Assembly (NCBI RefSeq): GCF_014947265.1
Contig: NZ_JADCNK010000003.1
Coordinates: forward strand, 310,001-374,000
From: Pedobacter sp014947265
Lineage (GTDB): Bacteria; Bacteroidota; Bacteroidia; Sphingobacteriales; Sphingobacteriaceae
Direction of reading: 5' to 3'
DNA: 64,000 nt
Of this stretch, positions 16,809 through 25,613 are shown in pieces. Position 1 is the first letter of the stretch, and every line of letters starts with the position of its first letter. The translations under genes were made by a program, and so were the position numbers. The notes beneath the pieces are model-generated. The model searched no databases. It was not told the origin of the DNA and saw only the letters and a program-made list of their open reading frames with translations.

Positions 16809-17434
16809 CTAATATTTTTTAAATTTTATTCCGAGAATACCTCAAGTCTTGCCTCGGGGGTCAAAGCGGAAAGTTTGAAAACGAAGTGTTTTCAAATACA
16901 TTGGCATGGTGGATGAACATATTTATAAACGTCACAATGAGACCCTTTTGTTATACCATCTGGTATTTCCTCTGAAATATAGACGGGAGCACTTTAATTA
17001 TATGCTACTGATCAAGGAATAAATCAGTTTTACATTAAGCTGGTAACGCATCTCTCGTTCTAACTTATAGTCCTGTAAAACTACTTCTAGTAAGTCGCTC
17101 AATATCAGCAAACCTATAAGTTCCTTGTTTTTATAAACTGGAAGGCTGGATGCTTTTGATTATAGGAAGAGATTTAGTGCATAGTAAACCGTGTCAAGGC
17201 GGCACTTTATTGACTATCAATTCGGCAGAGAGTTTTCAACTACAAGGGACTGCGTAACGCAATATTTTCAATAAAATCTTTACTACCAATAGCTCATTGA
17301 TAAGTTGGCTTAGTGTAAATGTAGGTATATTAAAATTTAGCTTTTATACGCGTTGGTGATCTTTAGGATATTTCAAGTTTTGCACAAAGTAAAATGTGTG
17401 CCTTGTAAAACTTTATCTTAGCTAAAAATTAACC
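16809..17434. other. Intergenic region without a recognised gene
   Basis: I see no coding sequence or strong hairpin. The end contains TATCTTAG (17414-17421), close to the Bacteroidota -7 consensus TAnnTTTG, 13 bp before the TTG start of the next gene, but without a clear -33 box at normal spacing. Confidence 0.35.
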
Positions 17435-19951
17435 TTGAAATATAAATTCAATACCGCTCCCTATATCGGCACGGCCATATTGCTGGCGATACTTTTACTG
17501 TTTAAAAATCCTATTGACAAATTGCTGGATGCAATCATTGTCAAACCCTTGTTCGCTTCATTTGAAGCTAGTGTTTTGATCGATTCGGTAGTAATTCTTT
17601 GCTTGGCTTTTCTAGTGGCCTGGACGGTTAGGGGGCGTGCCTGTAAATCCGTGCTCAGGTTTGTGCTATTTGCCCTTGCCTTTTACGGTTTTGAAAGGTT
17701 GAATGCTCATTGGAATTTTACACCGATGGCGAGTATCCCGAAATTGGCCTATTGGGATTTGGTCGCTATTGCACTTCTTCTCTTGATACCGCTTTGTTTT
17801 CTGTTAGCACCTAAGTCAGAGGTTAGTAGTGCCCAGTCATCAAGAAATGGCTTCGTTGAGGATAATACAGTGACCGGTTATGAAGATGATCATTTCAAGC
17901 GTAAGGTCGCCGCAACAGAGATTGCCCGTCTAGTATTGGACACGTCCAATAAAAAATCGTTCGCCATTGGTATCCTGGGACAGTACGGAAGCGGTAAGAC
18001 CTCTTTTCTCAACTTGATCAATCTAGCCCTTGGCGGGGAAAAGGTGCTGAAGGTATCCTTTGACCCCTGGAGTGCCACCAATCCAGAAATGATCCGCAGG
18101 GAGTTTTTTGACCTCTTGGCTGATAAGGTGGCCGGAGTGGACATGAAAATGTCTTCGCTTATCTACAGTTATGGACGCAAACTGGCTAGCTTTGATGGAA
18201 GGTCACAATCATGGTTTAACTGGTTGGGATTTTTAAGGAGCCACGGCTCCGTGCAAAGTTCTGGTGAATATCAGCAGATTAACAACATGCTTGGAGCGAC
18301 TGGCCATAAGCTGATTGTGACCATTGATGACCTTGACCGGCTTTATCCTGCCGAAATCATCGAGGTGCTGAAGCTGATCAGAAATACGGCCAGTTTTTCA
18401 AACATAGTATATCTTGTTGGTTATGATAGGGAATATGTACAGTCCGCAATAGGGACATTGAACGGCGCTGCTGCGGATTTTTTGGATAAAATCTTTCAAC
18501 TGGAAATCCCACTGCCCAAACGTGAGCAGGATGATCTTTTGTTCAGTTTGAAAAGTAACTTAAAGGAATTGGTATCTGAAGCGCATTATGCAGTTTTTGA
18601 AAATGAAATGATCCCGAACGGTTTTCGAAGTCGTTATGAGAAGGCCTATAGTGGCATACTCAGGCAGGGACGGGATGTGGTACGTTTTCTGAATACCTTC
18701 AAGATCGCCTATAATCTGATCGCTGAGGAAGTTGACTTTGAATGCCTGCTGCTGCTGGAACTTATCAAGTTCCGGTTTCCAGCCATCTATGATCTGATCT
18801 ACACCAAGCGCGATATGTTCCTATATGAAACCCCGCTTCGCGCTACACATGAACAATATTTTTCCCCACGTCTTGCTAAACAGAAGGACTTTAAGAACCA
18901 TACTGATGAAATCTCGGTATTCAGGACGCACCTCGAAAAACTTGGGCTGAGCACGGAAGACGTTTCGCTGTTGGATGGCCTTTTTATGACCCTTTTCAGG
19001 GGCAGCCAGTATCATAGGCCGGATTCTAAGAACTCGATTTCTTACCCGCTATATTTTGAAATCTATTTCCGTTACCGTTTGTCCCAGACTGACCTGTCGG
19101 ATAAGGATTACCAGGCTGCAAAGTCTTCGGGGAAAATGAGGGAATATATGGAGTACTGCGCCACGCAGGGATTACACAAAGAGTTGATGACACGTTTCAT
19201 GCAGGAAGATATTACTAAAGACCAGCGCCATTTTGAGCAGGTAATCCGCTGGATTTTTTCTTTCGGACGGACGGTTGTGGAAAAGGATGGCATGTTACAC
19301 TTTGATTACGAATCACTGGTAAATAAGATAGATAATTACGGCAACAATATTACTGATAAACTCTATCCGAAAAATGTGCATTCCTATAAAGACTTTATCA
19401 ACCATCTGTTCAGTGTTTCAATGGCGCCTTTTTTGTTCGATAACGAACTGATTTATCATTTGAAGAAAAAAGGCGACGATTTTGTGGTTCCGGTGATAGA
19501 ACTTACAGCACATCAATATTCCTATTTTACGCAAATGGCCACCAGCGGACATGGCCTGAGTGAAGACACGCTCTGGCTATTTTGGGGTGCAAGGGAACAT
19601 TACCGAACGCCGGCAGATGAGATGGGCGCATATTATGAACACTGGCGATTCGAGCCTGAAATGGCTGAAAGAATGAAGCTTTACCTGGCAAGTAAGGATC
19701 CAACGGAATTTTTGAAATTTAGCATCAAGCGTGACATGCGTGAACGGTCGCGTGCCTTTATCTATCAGCAGGTATTAGATATGTTCGATGATAGGAATGA
19801 TTATCGTAAACTAGTAGCTGATAACCCTGCTCTGGATGAATTGGTCAGGGCAGAGTACCTTGAACTCTTCGACAAGATAGCTGCTACGGATTTCAAGCAA
19901 TATGTTGAAATGGAGTTCAAGTCAATACTTTACAAGCCGGAAACATCGTAA
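17435..19951 (+). CDS. KAP-family P-loop NTPase with N-terminal membrane helices
   Basis: 838 residues from a TTG start; no in-frame ATG lies upstream, and the first membrane helix follows at once. Three or four hydrophobic segments occupy residues 8-130. Then come Walker A GQYGSGKT (182-189) and Walker B IVTIDDLDRL (D298, D299), with the KAP hallmark that the nucleotide domain is interrupted by the insert NPEMIRREFFDLLADKV. KAP NTPases are membrane-associated ATPases, common on mobile elements and in phage-exclusion loci such as PifA. GC content is clearly higher than in the bacteriocin-like region, so the gene has a different history. Family assignment is strong; a defence role is inferred from family and context. 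Confidence 0.9.
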   Translation: MKYKFNTAPYIGTAILLAILLLFKNPIDKLLDAIIVKPLFASFEASVLIDSVVILCLAFLVAWTVRGRACKSVLRFVLFALAFYGFERLNAHWNFTPMASIPKLAYWDLVAIALLLLIPLCFLLAPKSEVSSAQSSRNGFVEDNTVTGYEDDHFKRKVAATEIARLVLDTSNKKSFAIGILGQYGSGKTSFLNLINLALGGEKVLKVSFDPWSATNPEMIRREFFDLLADKVAGVDMKMSSLIYSYGRKLASFDGRSQSWFNWLGFLRSHGSVQSSGEYQQINNMLGATGHKLIVTIDDLDRLYPAEIIEVLKLIRNTASFSNIVYLVGYDREYVQSAIGTLNGAAADFLDKIFQLEIPLPKREQDDLLFSLKSNLKELVSEAHYAVFENEMIPNGFRSRYEKAYSGILRQGRDVVRFLNTFKIAYNLIAEEVDFECLLLLELIKFRFPAIYDLIYTKRDMFLYETPLRATHEQYFSPRLAKQKDFKNHTDEISVFRTHLEKLGLSTEDVSLLDGLFMTLFRGSQYHRPDSKNSISYPLYFEIYFRYRLSQTDLSDKDYQAAKSSGKMREYMEYCATQGLHKELMTRFMQEDITKDQRHFEQVIRWIFSFGRTVVEKDGMLHFDYESLVNKIDNYGNNITDKLYPKNVHSYKDFINHLFSVSMAPFLFDNELIYHLKKKGDDFVVPVIELTAHQYSYFTQMATSGHGLSEDTLWLFWGAREHYRTPADEMGAYYEHWRFEPEMAERMKLYLASKDPTEFLKFSIKRDMRERSRAFIYQQVLDMFDDRNDYRKLVADNPALDELVRAEYLELFDKIAATDFKQYVEMEFKSILYKPETS

Positions 19952-20226
19952 TTTATCTTTGGTTCAGATAGCTGCCTGTCCTAGAAAATTCTGACCTAAC
20001 TTGTTTATAATTATGGGAATCAGTAAAAAATATAATTGCTTATGAAAGCAAGCTACTTCAAGCCGCCCAAACTATTCTGATTTGCCGTAAATCAATATGA
20101 TATAGGAACGTTCATCGGTCTATTGCACGGCCCTGCTGTTTTTTCTCTGGTGTCTACGGAAAAGGTTTGGCGGTTGCCTTACTTTTCCGTTAGGCCGTTC
20201 GCTTGGTCGAGACGGAAAATAAAATT

Positions 20227-20814
20227 TTAATTGCCATCTTTTACGCGCTCACTAATCAGCCATGTAGCTTCGAACAGTTTGACCAATTGTTCGTAAACTG
20301 TGATTACTTCAGATTTGGAAAGGCTTTCTTCTATGAAGGAGCTGCTTAGTGCATTGTGAAGCCATGTGTTCAGGATTTTTTTATACCCGTCCAGTTTATA
20401 GGTCCTGAACATTTTCTTTAGTACAGATGAAGGCTTTACGATCTCCCGAATACTCAGATTTTCAGGATAGTCCCGTAGCTTTTTCCTTTCCGTTTTGATG
20501 TACCATTTTGCGATATCACTTTCCTGTTTGTCATCGAAGTCAAGTCTGCCAAGCTTGTGGCGCTTTAAGAGCCAGGCAGCCTCTATCAGCTTTATGGTTA
20601 GTTCGTAATGATAAACAAGGTAGTCCGGGCTACATTTTTTCGATTCTTCGGATTCAAGCGCAGCATCGTTTCGCCAGCGTTTCAACATCTTTAAATGATT
20701 GGGCAACCATGAGTGACTAAAAAAATCGTGTACCACTTTTATCGGATCTGTTATTTCATCATGGTCAAGATAAACGATCCTGTTATCTGCTGTTTTTTTT
20801 GTTTGCTTTTTCAT
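20227..20814 (-). CDS. Hypothetical helical protein
   Basis: 195 residues, mostly predicted helix, rich in Lys, Trp and acidic residues. Two similar-looking segments, YHYELTIKLIEAAWLLK (about 69-85) and VYEQLVKLFEATWLISER (about 172-189), suggest an internal duplication. I do not recognise the family. The ATG at 20814 lies 92 bp downstream of the HEPN-like gene on the same strand, separated by an imperfect hairpin, so the two probably form an operon. Confidence 0.6.
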   Translation of the reverse strand: MKKQTKKTADNRIVYLDHDEITDPIKVVHDFFSHSWLPNHLKMLKRWRNDAALESEESKKCSPDYLVYHYELTIKLIEAAWLLKRHKLGRLDFDDKQESDIAKWYIKTERKKLRDYPENLSIREIVKPSSVLKKMFRTYKLDGYKKILNTWLHNALSSSFIEESLSKSEVITVYEQLVKLFEATWLISERVKDGN

Positions 20815-20841
20815 TGGTATATAATTTGTTTTTTATCGGTA

Positions 20842-20902
20842 ATGAAGCTATCATGAGCAATATTCGTTTCTGTTTGCGAGCGTTTGCTCATGATGGTTTC
20901 AT
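20842..20902 (-). promoter_or_regulatory. Inverted repeat between two minus-strand genes
   Basis: Bases 20842-20860 and 20884-20902 pair over 19 positions with two mismatches (core ATCATGAGCAA). The hairpin lies between the HEPN-like gene and the downstream unknown gene. It may attenuate read-through or be an operator. Confidence 0.5.
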
Positions 20903-20906
20903 AGCC

Positions 20907-21818
20907 TTACATATTAGTCTGTAAAATTCCTTCAATCTGTACATCATCGGCATTTTTTAAGACTGCGTAATCTGATGCCGATTTGGCCAGCAGTTCTATT
21001 TTTTCGCTGCACATCTCCTTGGCCAACAAAAGAAAAGATGCGACCCGTTGATAAAGACGCTCCGCATCCTGCCGGGAAACCATAAAATCATCTTTATAAC
21101 GCGAACCAGAATAACTCTTTGCCATTATTTCAAATAAGCGCTCATCTTCGGGAGTAGAAAGGAAAAGCTGAAAAGGCTTTTCAGAAAAGCAAGTACACAA
21201 ACGGAGCAGGCGGTAAAGGTTGTGGAACTCCGAACGGTAGGCGATATGAACCCTCACCAGACAGATACAAGTCTGTTCTACGGCCTGATGGAGCATAAAG
21301 GTACAAATCCCGAACTGTTCCTTCTCCAGACATTCGGATGCGCACATCAGAAATCCGTCAGCCAACGGTATGCGATGTTCATAATGTTTGAGCGCCTTGA
21401 TTGCGCCCTTTGTGGGGATAAACGCAGCTATTGGATCATTGTCTAACAGTCCATCATTACTGTAGAGCAGTTTTCCAGAGGTAAGCACCCCGATAAAAAA
21501 GCGGCTGTTTTGCTGTACCGCGTCGATAACGGATTGCCTGCCATGGGAGATCACCGTAATCGTTCCATGCTGATAATAGCTGTTGGCAAAATCCTGCATT
21601 TCATAATCTATTCGGGTTGCCGTTTCGGTAACTGCCAATAGGCAATAGTCGCAATTAAAATGACTTTGATTGTCATTAAAGCAGCCCTGGGAATGATGAG
21701 TGGAGCTGTTCTGCGAAAAGCTGAAGATCTGGAGTGGTTCGAACTTCTGGGCGAGCCGTTGGATAAACTCCCTGAAATGGACAGCGTGTTCGGCTTCTGG
21801 TGATAATTTGGGTTCCAT
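20907..21818 (-). CDS. HEPN-domain protein with N-terminal nucleotidyltransferase-like region
   Basis: 303 residues. The N-terminal half (FSFSQNSS..., CDYCLLAVTETATRIDYEMQDF) resembles a degraded nucleotidyltransferase fold; a clear GSxxxxD metal motif is not seen. The C-terminal half (FLMCASECLEKEQFGICTFML through FHNLYRLLRLC to RYKDDFMVSRQDAERLY) follows the helical HEPN pattern. The canonical RxxxxxxH RNase motif is not evident: only R-S-E-F-H is present, so nuclease activity is doubtful. HEPN-nucleotidyltransferase pairs are often toxin-antitoxin or defence modules. The gene is divergent from a small Xre regulator across a region with interleaved inverted repeats. Confidence 0.65.
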   Translation of the reverse strand: MEPKLSPEAEHAVHFREFIQRLAQKFEPLQIFSFSQNSSTHHSQGCFNDNQSHFNCDYCLLAVTETATRIDYEMQDFANSYYQHGTITVISHGRQSVIDAVQQNSRFFIGVLTSGKLLYSNDGLLDNDPIAAFIPTKGAIKALKHYEHRIPLADGFLMCASECLEKEQFGICTFMLHQAVEQTCICLVRVHIAYRSEFHNLYRLLRLCTCFSEKPFQLFLSTPEDERLFEIMAKSYSGSRYKDDFMVSRQDAERLYQRVASFLLLAKEMCSEKIELLAKSASDYAVLKNADDVQIEGILQTNM

Positions 21819-21872
21819 ATTGATCTCATTTAAATTTCTTTCAAATGAGTCTTAGGATGAGCAGAATCATAA

Positions 21873-22036
21873 ATGTGGGATCTGCCAACCATGGTTACAT
21901 AAAAGTTTCTGAAGCCTTACGTCAACATGGATTTACAGCAGATCCCACATCTATGCGGATATACAAATATAGCACATCCAGCCATAGATATGGTATTTTT
22001 CTGCTGTCTTGCGTTGACGGCTTCAGATTTTGTAAC
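21873..22036. promoter_or_regulatory. Two interleaved inverted repeats in a divergent intergenic region
   Basis: Arm a is ATGTGGGATCTGC (21873-21885), exactly complementary to a' at 21938-21950. Between them begins arm b (21894-21926: GTTAC, TCTGAAGCC, CGTCAAC), complementary to b' at 22013-22036 apart from small bulges. The order a-b-a'-b' is that of a pseudoknot, if transcribed. It fills the space between the HEPN-like gene (minus) and the Xre gene (plus). It may be an operator array, a recombination site or a structured RNA. Confidence 0.6.
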
Positions 22037-22147
22037 CGCAAGACTCTTATAATTACTATTGTTATTTCGATACTAATATAAACAAAAAACAATTACCATG
22101 CTATGGCACGGCAAATATTTTTTATTTATTCCTTACTTAGCTATTAA

Positions 22148-22372
22148 ATGGCGCAACTTACCGAAATAGAACAATATGTTATTGATAGAGTCAAGGAGAA
22201 AAGAATTCAAGCTGGATTAACGCAAGCTGTACTGTCGGTAGCCATGGATCTAAATCCTAAGTTTGTGGGTAACGTCGAACGTTCTAAGACTGATGATAAA
22301 TATAACATCAACCACTTAAAAAAGATTGCGGAAATTTTGGGCTGTTCAATGAGGGAATTCTTTCCAGAGTAA
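22148..22372 (+). CDS. Small Xre-family helix-turn-helix regulator
   Basis: 74 residues forming almost exactly one Xre/Cro-type HTH domain: VKEKRIQAGLTQAVLSVAMDLNPKFVGNVERSKTDDKYNINHLKKIAEILGCSMREFF. Such single-domain regulators commonly control defence, restriction or toxin loci. It is followed 60 bp later by a stump of a reverse-transcriptase-like gene, and upstream is the interleaved inverted-repeat region that may be its target. Confidence 0.88.
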   Translation: MAQLTEIEQYVIDRVKEKRIQAGLTQAVLSVAMDLNPKFVGNVERSKTDDKYNINHLKKIAEILGCSMREFFPE

Positions 22373-22432
22373 ATTGAATATCCATATAAGAAAAGTGCTA
22401 CATCAGAATTCAACTAAATTAATCATCTCATA

Positions 22433-22564
22433 ATGATGAAGTATTTCAAAAAAGCACTAGATAACATAATAATAAATGGAGACACGGATATTTTCCCATT
22501 TCCATTTGGACGATATCTTTTTGATTCCGAAATTAACTATTTAATGTCTCCCAAAGAGGCGTAA
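22433..22564 (+). pseudogene. N-terminal stump of a defence-type reverse transcriptase gene
   Basis: A 43-residue frame starting MMKYFKKALDNIIINGDTDI. The GDTDIFPFPFGRYLF segment is recalled from the N-terminus of uncharacterised/defence reverse transcriptases (DRT/UG group), which continue for several hundred residues. Here the frame ends after SPKEA-stop and no RT core (for example YADD) follows. The stump lies 60 bp after an Xre gene, a common arrangement in defence islands. The match is from memory of the motif and needs a database search. Confidence 0.5.
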
Positions 22565-22584
22565 GACTTTAATTAAAAAAACTA

Positions 22585-24822
22585 ATGCTTTCAAAACCAA
22601 GTAAACTAACCATTGCGATACTACTAGCATTTTCATTTGTACAGAATGCTTGTTCTCAAGCCAAGGTAACACAAACACTAAACCTAGATTTCGAACAGCA
22701 CCGAAATGGTTTCCCTTCACAATGGACAACATTTGGAGATAAAGAATATAAATTTTACGTAGACTCGGTGCACAAAAAAAGCGGAAAGTTTTCTGCTGTT
22801 GTTGAGAATACTGGTAGCAAAAAGAATTACGGAGCGCTGTCGATAACCCTTCCCGCTAACTATGAGGGCAAATCTATTCGCTTATCTGGTTTCATAAAAA
22901 CAGAAAACGTAACTGAGGGATATGCTGGCTTATGGATTCGTATAGATCCACAGATCGGTTTTGATAATATGTCTAACAGAGGTGTTACAGGGACTACAGA
23001 TTGGGCTCCTTTTGAAATAAATTTGCCACTTAATCCAAAAGAAACCAAACAAATAGTTATCGGCGGTCTATTGGTAGGTAAAGGAAAAATGTGGCTAGAC
23101 GATCTAAAGATAACAATCGATGGAACAGAGTTAGGCGATCCAAAAATAAAGACCTTCCAAAAAGAAATATTTGCTGCCCAAGCAGATAAAGCTTTTGATG
23201 ATGGTTCGAAAGTTACTTTTCCTACATTAAATCAAGATTTAATTCATAACCTTGAGCTTTTGGGAAAAGTTTGGGGACTAATGAAGTATCATCATCCAGA
23301 AATTGCAAAAGGCAAATATAACTGGGACTACGAACTTTTTAGGTTCCTGCCAGATTACATAAAAGTAAAAGACAAACAACAACGAGATAACCTTCTTGCA
23401 AACTGGATTAAAAATTATGGTGTGCTGTCGGCGTGTAAAACCTGCAAAGCCACTCCATCCGATGCCGTGTTAAAACCGGACCTATCTTGGATTAATGATG
23501 CTGGTTTATCAGCTAACTTAAAAAGCCAACTTACTGATCTATACAATAACCGAAACCAAGGCAAGAACTATTATATAGCACTTGAACCTGGAGTACGAAA
23601 TCCGAACTTCTCTAATGAGAGACCTTATTTAGAAATGACCAATCCAGATGCTGGCTTTAGGTTATTATCTCTCTATCGATACTGGAACATGATCAATTAT
23701 TTTTTCCCGTACAGGCATCTTACAGATAAAAAATGGGATACCGTATTGGAGGAGTATATTCCAAAATTCCTGAATGCCCAAGATAAACTCGCGTATGAAC
23801 TTACCGCCGCACAGCTGATAGGAGAGGTGAACGACACCCACGCAAACTTATGGGGAGGACGCGAGAAAAGCAATGCGCTGAGAGGAACCAAATTTGCAGC
23901 CTTCAAGGCAGAATTTGTGGAGAACCAATTGGTGGTTGTAGATTACTTTAATCCAGAATTTTCAGGATTGGCAAAAGTGAAAATCGGTGATGTAATTACA
24001 CATGTTAATGGAAAGACGATTAATTCACTAGTTGATAGTTTAAAACCTTATTATCCTGCTTCTAATAGCGCGGCCAGGTTTAGAGATATGTCTATTGACC
24101 TTTTACGTAGTCCAAACAATACGATTGCTTTGAATTACCTGTCTGAGGGTCAGAAACGACAAGTTAATGTGCCAACCTATGAGCGGAAGGATCTGCGCAT
24201 GTACCATTGGTACAAAGTAGATAGCAGCCAAAAATGTTATAAGTTATTGCCTGGAAATATTGGCTATATCACACTTGCCAATATTAAACAAGAAGACATT
24301 CCAGAAATAAAGAAGGCTTTTAAAGAAACAAAAGGTATTATCATCGACATCCGTAATTATCCAAATACATTCGTTCCATTTTCCCTTGGTTCTTATTTTG
24401 TTACCAAACCGACTTCATTTGTAAAATTTACAACTGGAAATCCAGACAATCCTGGAGAATTTGTGTTTCTGGAAGGGCCGAAAATTACCAGCGACAATAA
24501 CAAATATAAGGGGAAGCTTGTTGTACTTGTCAATGAGAATTCGCAAAGTCAAGCGGAATATACGGCAATGGCTTTTCATTCGGTAAAAAATTCAACCATA
24601 GTAGGAAGTACTACAGCAGGCGCCGATGGTAACGTTTCATCTATCTTTTTACCTGGTGGACTTAGAACCATGATCTCTGGCATCGGTGTATACTATCCGA
24701 ACGGAAAGGAAACACAACGCGTTGGTATCGTTCCTGAAATCGTGGTAAAGCCAACTATAAAAGGGATTCTAAATGGAAAAGACGAAGTGCTTGAACGAGC
24801 AATTAAAGTTATCAGCCAATAG
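22585..24822 (+). CDS. S41-family (tail-specific protease-like) lipoprotein peptidase
   Basis: 745 residues with a signal ending QNAC (Cys23), so probably a lipoprotein. Residues 30-200 form a beta-sandwich, carbohydrate-binding-like domain (NLDFEQHRNGFPSQW... GKMWLDDLKITIDG). A PDZ-like segment (LAKVKIGDVITHVNGK) precedes the S41 catalytic domain: NIGYITLANI, GIIIDIRNYP, then NENSQSQAEYTAMAF, where S655 is at the nucleophile position (S-x-A/S-E), and GSTTAGADGNVSSIFLPGG. The S41 family degrades or processes exported proteins in the periplasm. The start follows the defence-gene stump by 20 bp, so its promoter may have been replaced. Confidence 0.9.
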   Translation: MLSKPSKLTIAILLAFSFVQNACSQAKVTQTLNLDFEQHRNGFPSQWTTFGDKEYKFYVDSVHKKSGKFSAVVENTGSKKNYGALSITLPANYEGKSIRLSGFIKTENVTEGYAGLWIRIDPQIGFDNMSNRGVTGTTDWAPFEINLPLNPKETKQIVIGGLLVGKGKMWLDDLKITIDGTELGDPKIKTFQKEIFAAQADKAFDDGSKVTFPTLNQDLIHNLELLGKVWGLMKYHHPEIAKGKYNWDYELFRFLPDYIKVKDKQQRDNLLANWIKNYGVLSACKTCKATPSDAVLKPDLSWINDAGLSANLKSQLTDLYNNRNQGKNYYIALEPGVRNPNFSNERPYLEMTNPDAGFRLLSLYRYWNMINYFFPYRHLTDKKWDTVLEEYIPKFLNAQDKLAYELTAAQLIGEVNDTHANLWGGREKSNALRGTKFAAFKAEFVENQLVVVDYFNPEFSGLAKVKIGDVITHVNGKTINSLVDSLKPYYPASNSAARFRDMSIDLLRSPNNTIALNYLSEGQKRQVNVPTYERKDLRMYHWYKVDSSQKCYKLLPGNIGYITLANIKQEDIPEIKKAFKETKGIIIDIRNYPNTFVPFSLGSYFVTKPTSFVKFTTGNPDNPGEFVFLEGPKITSDNNKYKGKLVVLVNENSQSQAEYTAMAFHSVKNSTIVGSTTAGADGNVSSIFLPGGLRTMISGIGVYYPNGKETQRVGIVPEIVVKPTIKGILNGKDEVLERAIKVISQ

Positions 24823-24940
24823 TTGTTAAGATCGACATTTGGGTATTTCTGGCAGTAATAATCCAATATTTCATTCAAAGGCATTTCTTTTAGCAGGTAA
24901 TGCATATCGATACCGTTTTGCCTTAACACCGAATCCCCCT

Positions 24941-25073
24941 CTGTCCGTAAAGTTAAGCATAGCGTCTCTACGGATATTAGAATAGAATTTAACTTATAAA
25001 CTCAAATAAAAGCGAGTCACAGACTCTTTTCTATTTACTAATCCGTAAGAGCCCTGCGGAACTCTACGGACAG
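24941..25073. mobile_element. 133-bp dispersed element, copy 1
   Basis: Bounded by the inverted repeat CTGTCCGTA (24941-24949) and TACGGACAG (25065-25073). A second, diverged copy lies at 34193-34316, sharing for example TTATAAACTCAA, GAGTCA and CGGAACTC in the same order. It has no ORF and is MITE-like. Confidence 0.6.
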
Positions 25074-25133
25074 GCATGGCTTTGGTGATTTTGATAGCAG
25101 CTATGCCTTAAACGCTTCTTGTACCGTCTGCGA

Positions 25134-25316
25134 ATGCTTGAGTATCTATCAGATAAAGATAAGAGTCATATTTTTAATATCAGTACTTATATGACTGATA
25201 CAATAGATTTCAAGTTGGGTGAAGCCGATGCAAATTTGACAAATGAAGAACTAGAGAACCATTCGGATTTAATTAGAGAATGGAAGTATCAACTCAAGCT
25301 ATTAGAAACTGCCTAA
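25134..25316 (+). CDS. Short hypothetical protein or gene fragment
   Basis: About 60 residues from ATG 25134 (a TTG at 25119 is the alternative), acidic and helical, ending SDLIREWKYQLKLLETA. It is squeezed between two repeat elements, ending directly where the 221-bp palindromic element begins, so it may be the 3' end of a disrupted gene. No family recognised. Confidence 0.3.
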   Translation: MLEYLSDKDKSHIFNISTYMTDTIDFKLGEADANLTNEELENHSDLIREWKYQLKLLETA

Positions 25317-25537
25317 TAACCTGAGTTCGATTAATGTTTAAAAATTAATGTACTTTATTAGGACGAATTGCCTAGCCGTTTCGTCATGCTGATCCGATAG
25401 CTATCGGATTTATTTCAGCATCTTTCCTGTTAAACCGCCTTGCTATAAAGACCCTGAAACAAGTTCAGGGTGACGACCGTTCATGCAAGGCGCCAAATAA
25501 CCCAAATGAAAGCACATTATTAATCGAACTCAGGTTA
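25317..25537. mobile_element. 221-bp MITE-like element with 19-bp terminal inverted repeats
   Basis: TAACCTGAGTTCGATTAAT (25317-25335) is exactly complementary to 25519-25537. Inside are an ATGCTGA...TCAGCAT hairpin interrupted by the 18-bp palindrome (25392-25409) and a CCTGAAAC...GTTCAGG hairpin. A partial left end recurs at 43981-43995 inside MITE copy C, and a diverged one at about 43428. Confidence 0.75.
25392..25409. repeat. 18-bp palindrome ATCCGATAGCTATCGGAT, copy 2
   Basis: A perfect copy that interrupts the loop side of an ATGCTGA/TCAGCAT hairpin; the related hairpin at 36628-36648 lacks it. Confidence 0.85.
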
Positions 25538-25613
25538 ATATAACATTTTTAGACAGTTGGAAAATTTTGTAAGTTGCACAGACATTTTAATCTCAACTAT
25601 TAATGCTCTCATT

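Noticed and set aside
21845..22081. Plus-strand ORF of 78 codons over the interleaved inverted repeats
   Set aside because: Its codons are dictated by the inverted-repeat arms and no start signal or family is visible; the repeats explain the sequence better.
24823..24929. Minus-strand frame from 24929 running into the S41 protease gene
   Set aside because: It starts with GTG, has no recognisable family and mostly overlaps the protease coding region antisense.
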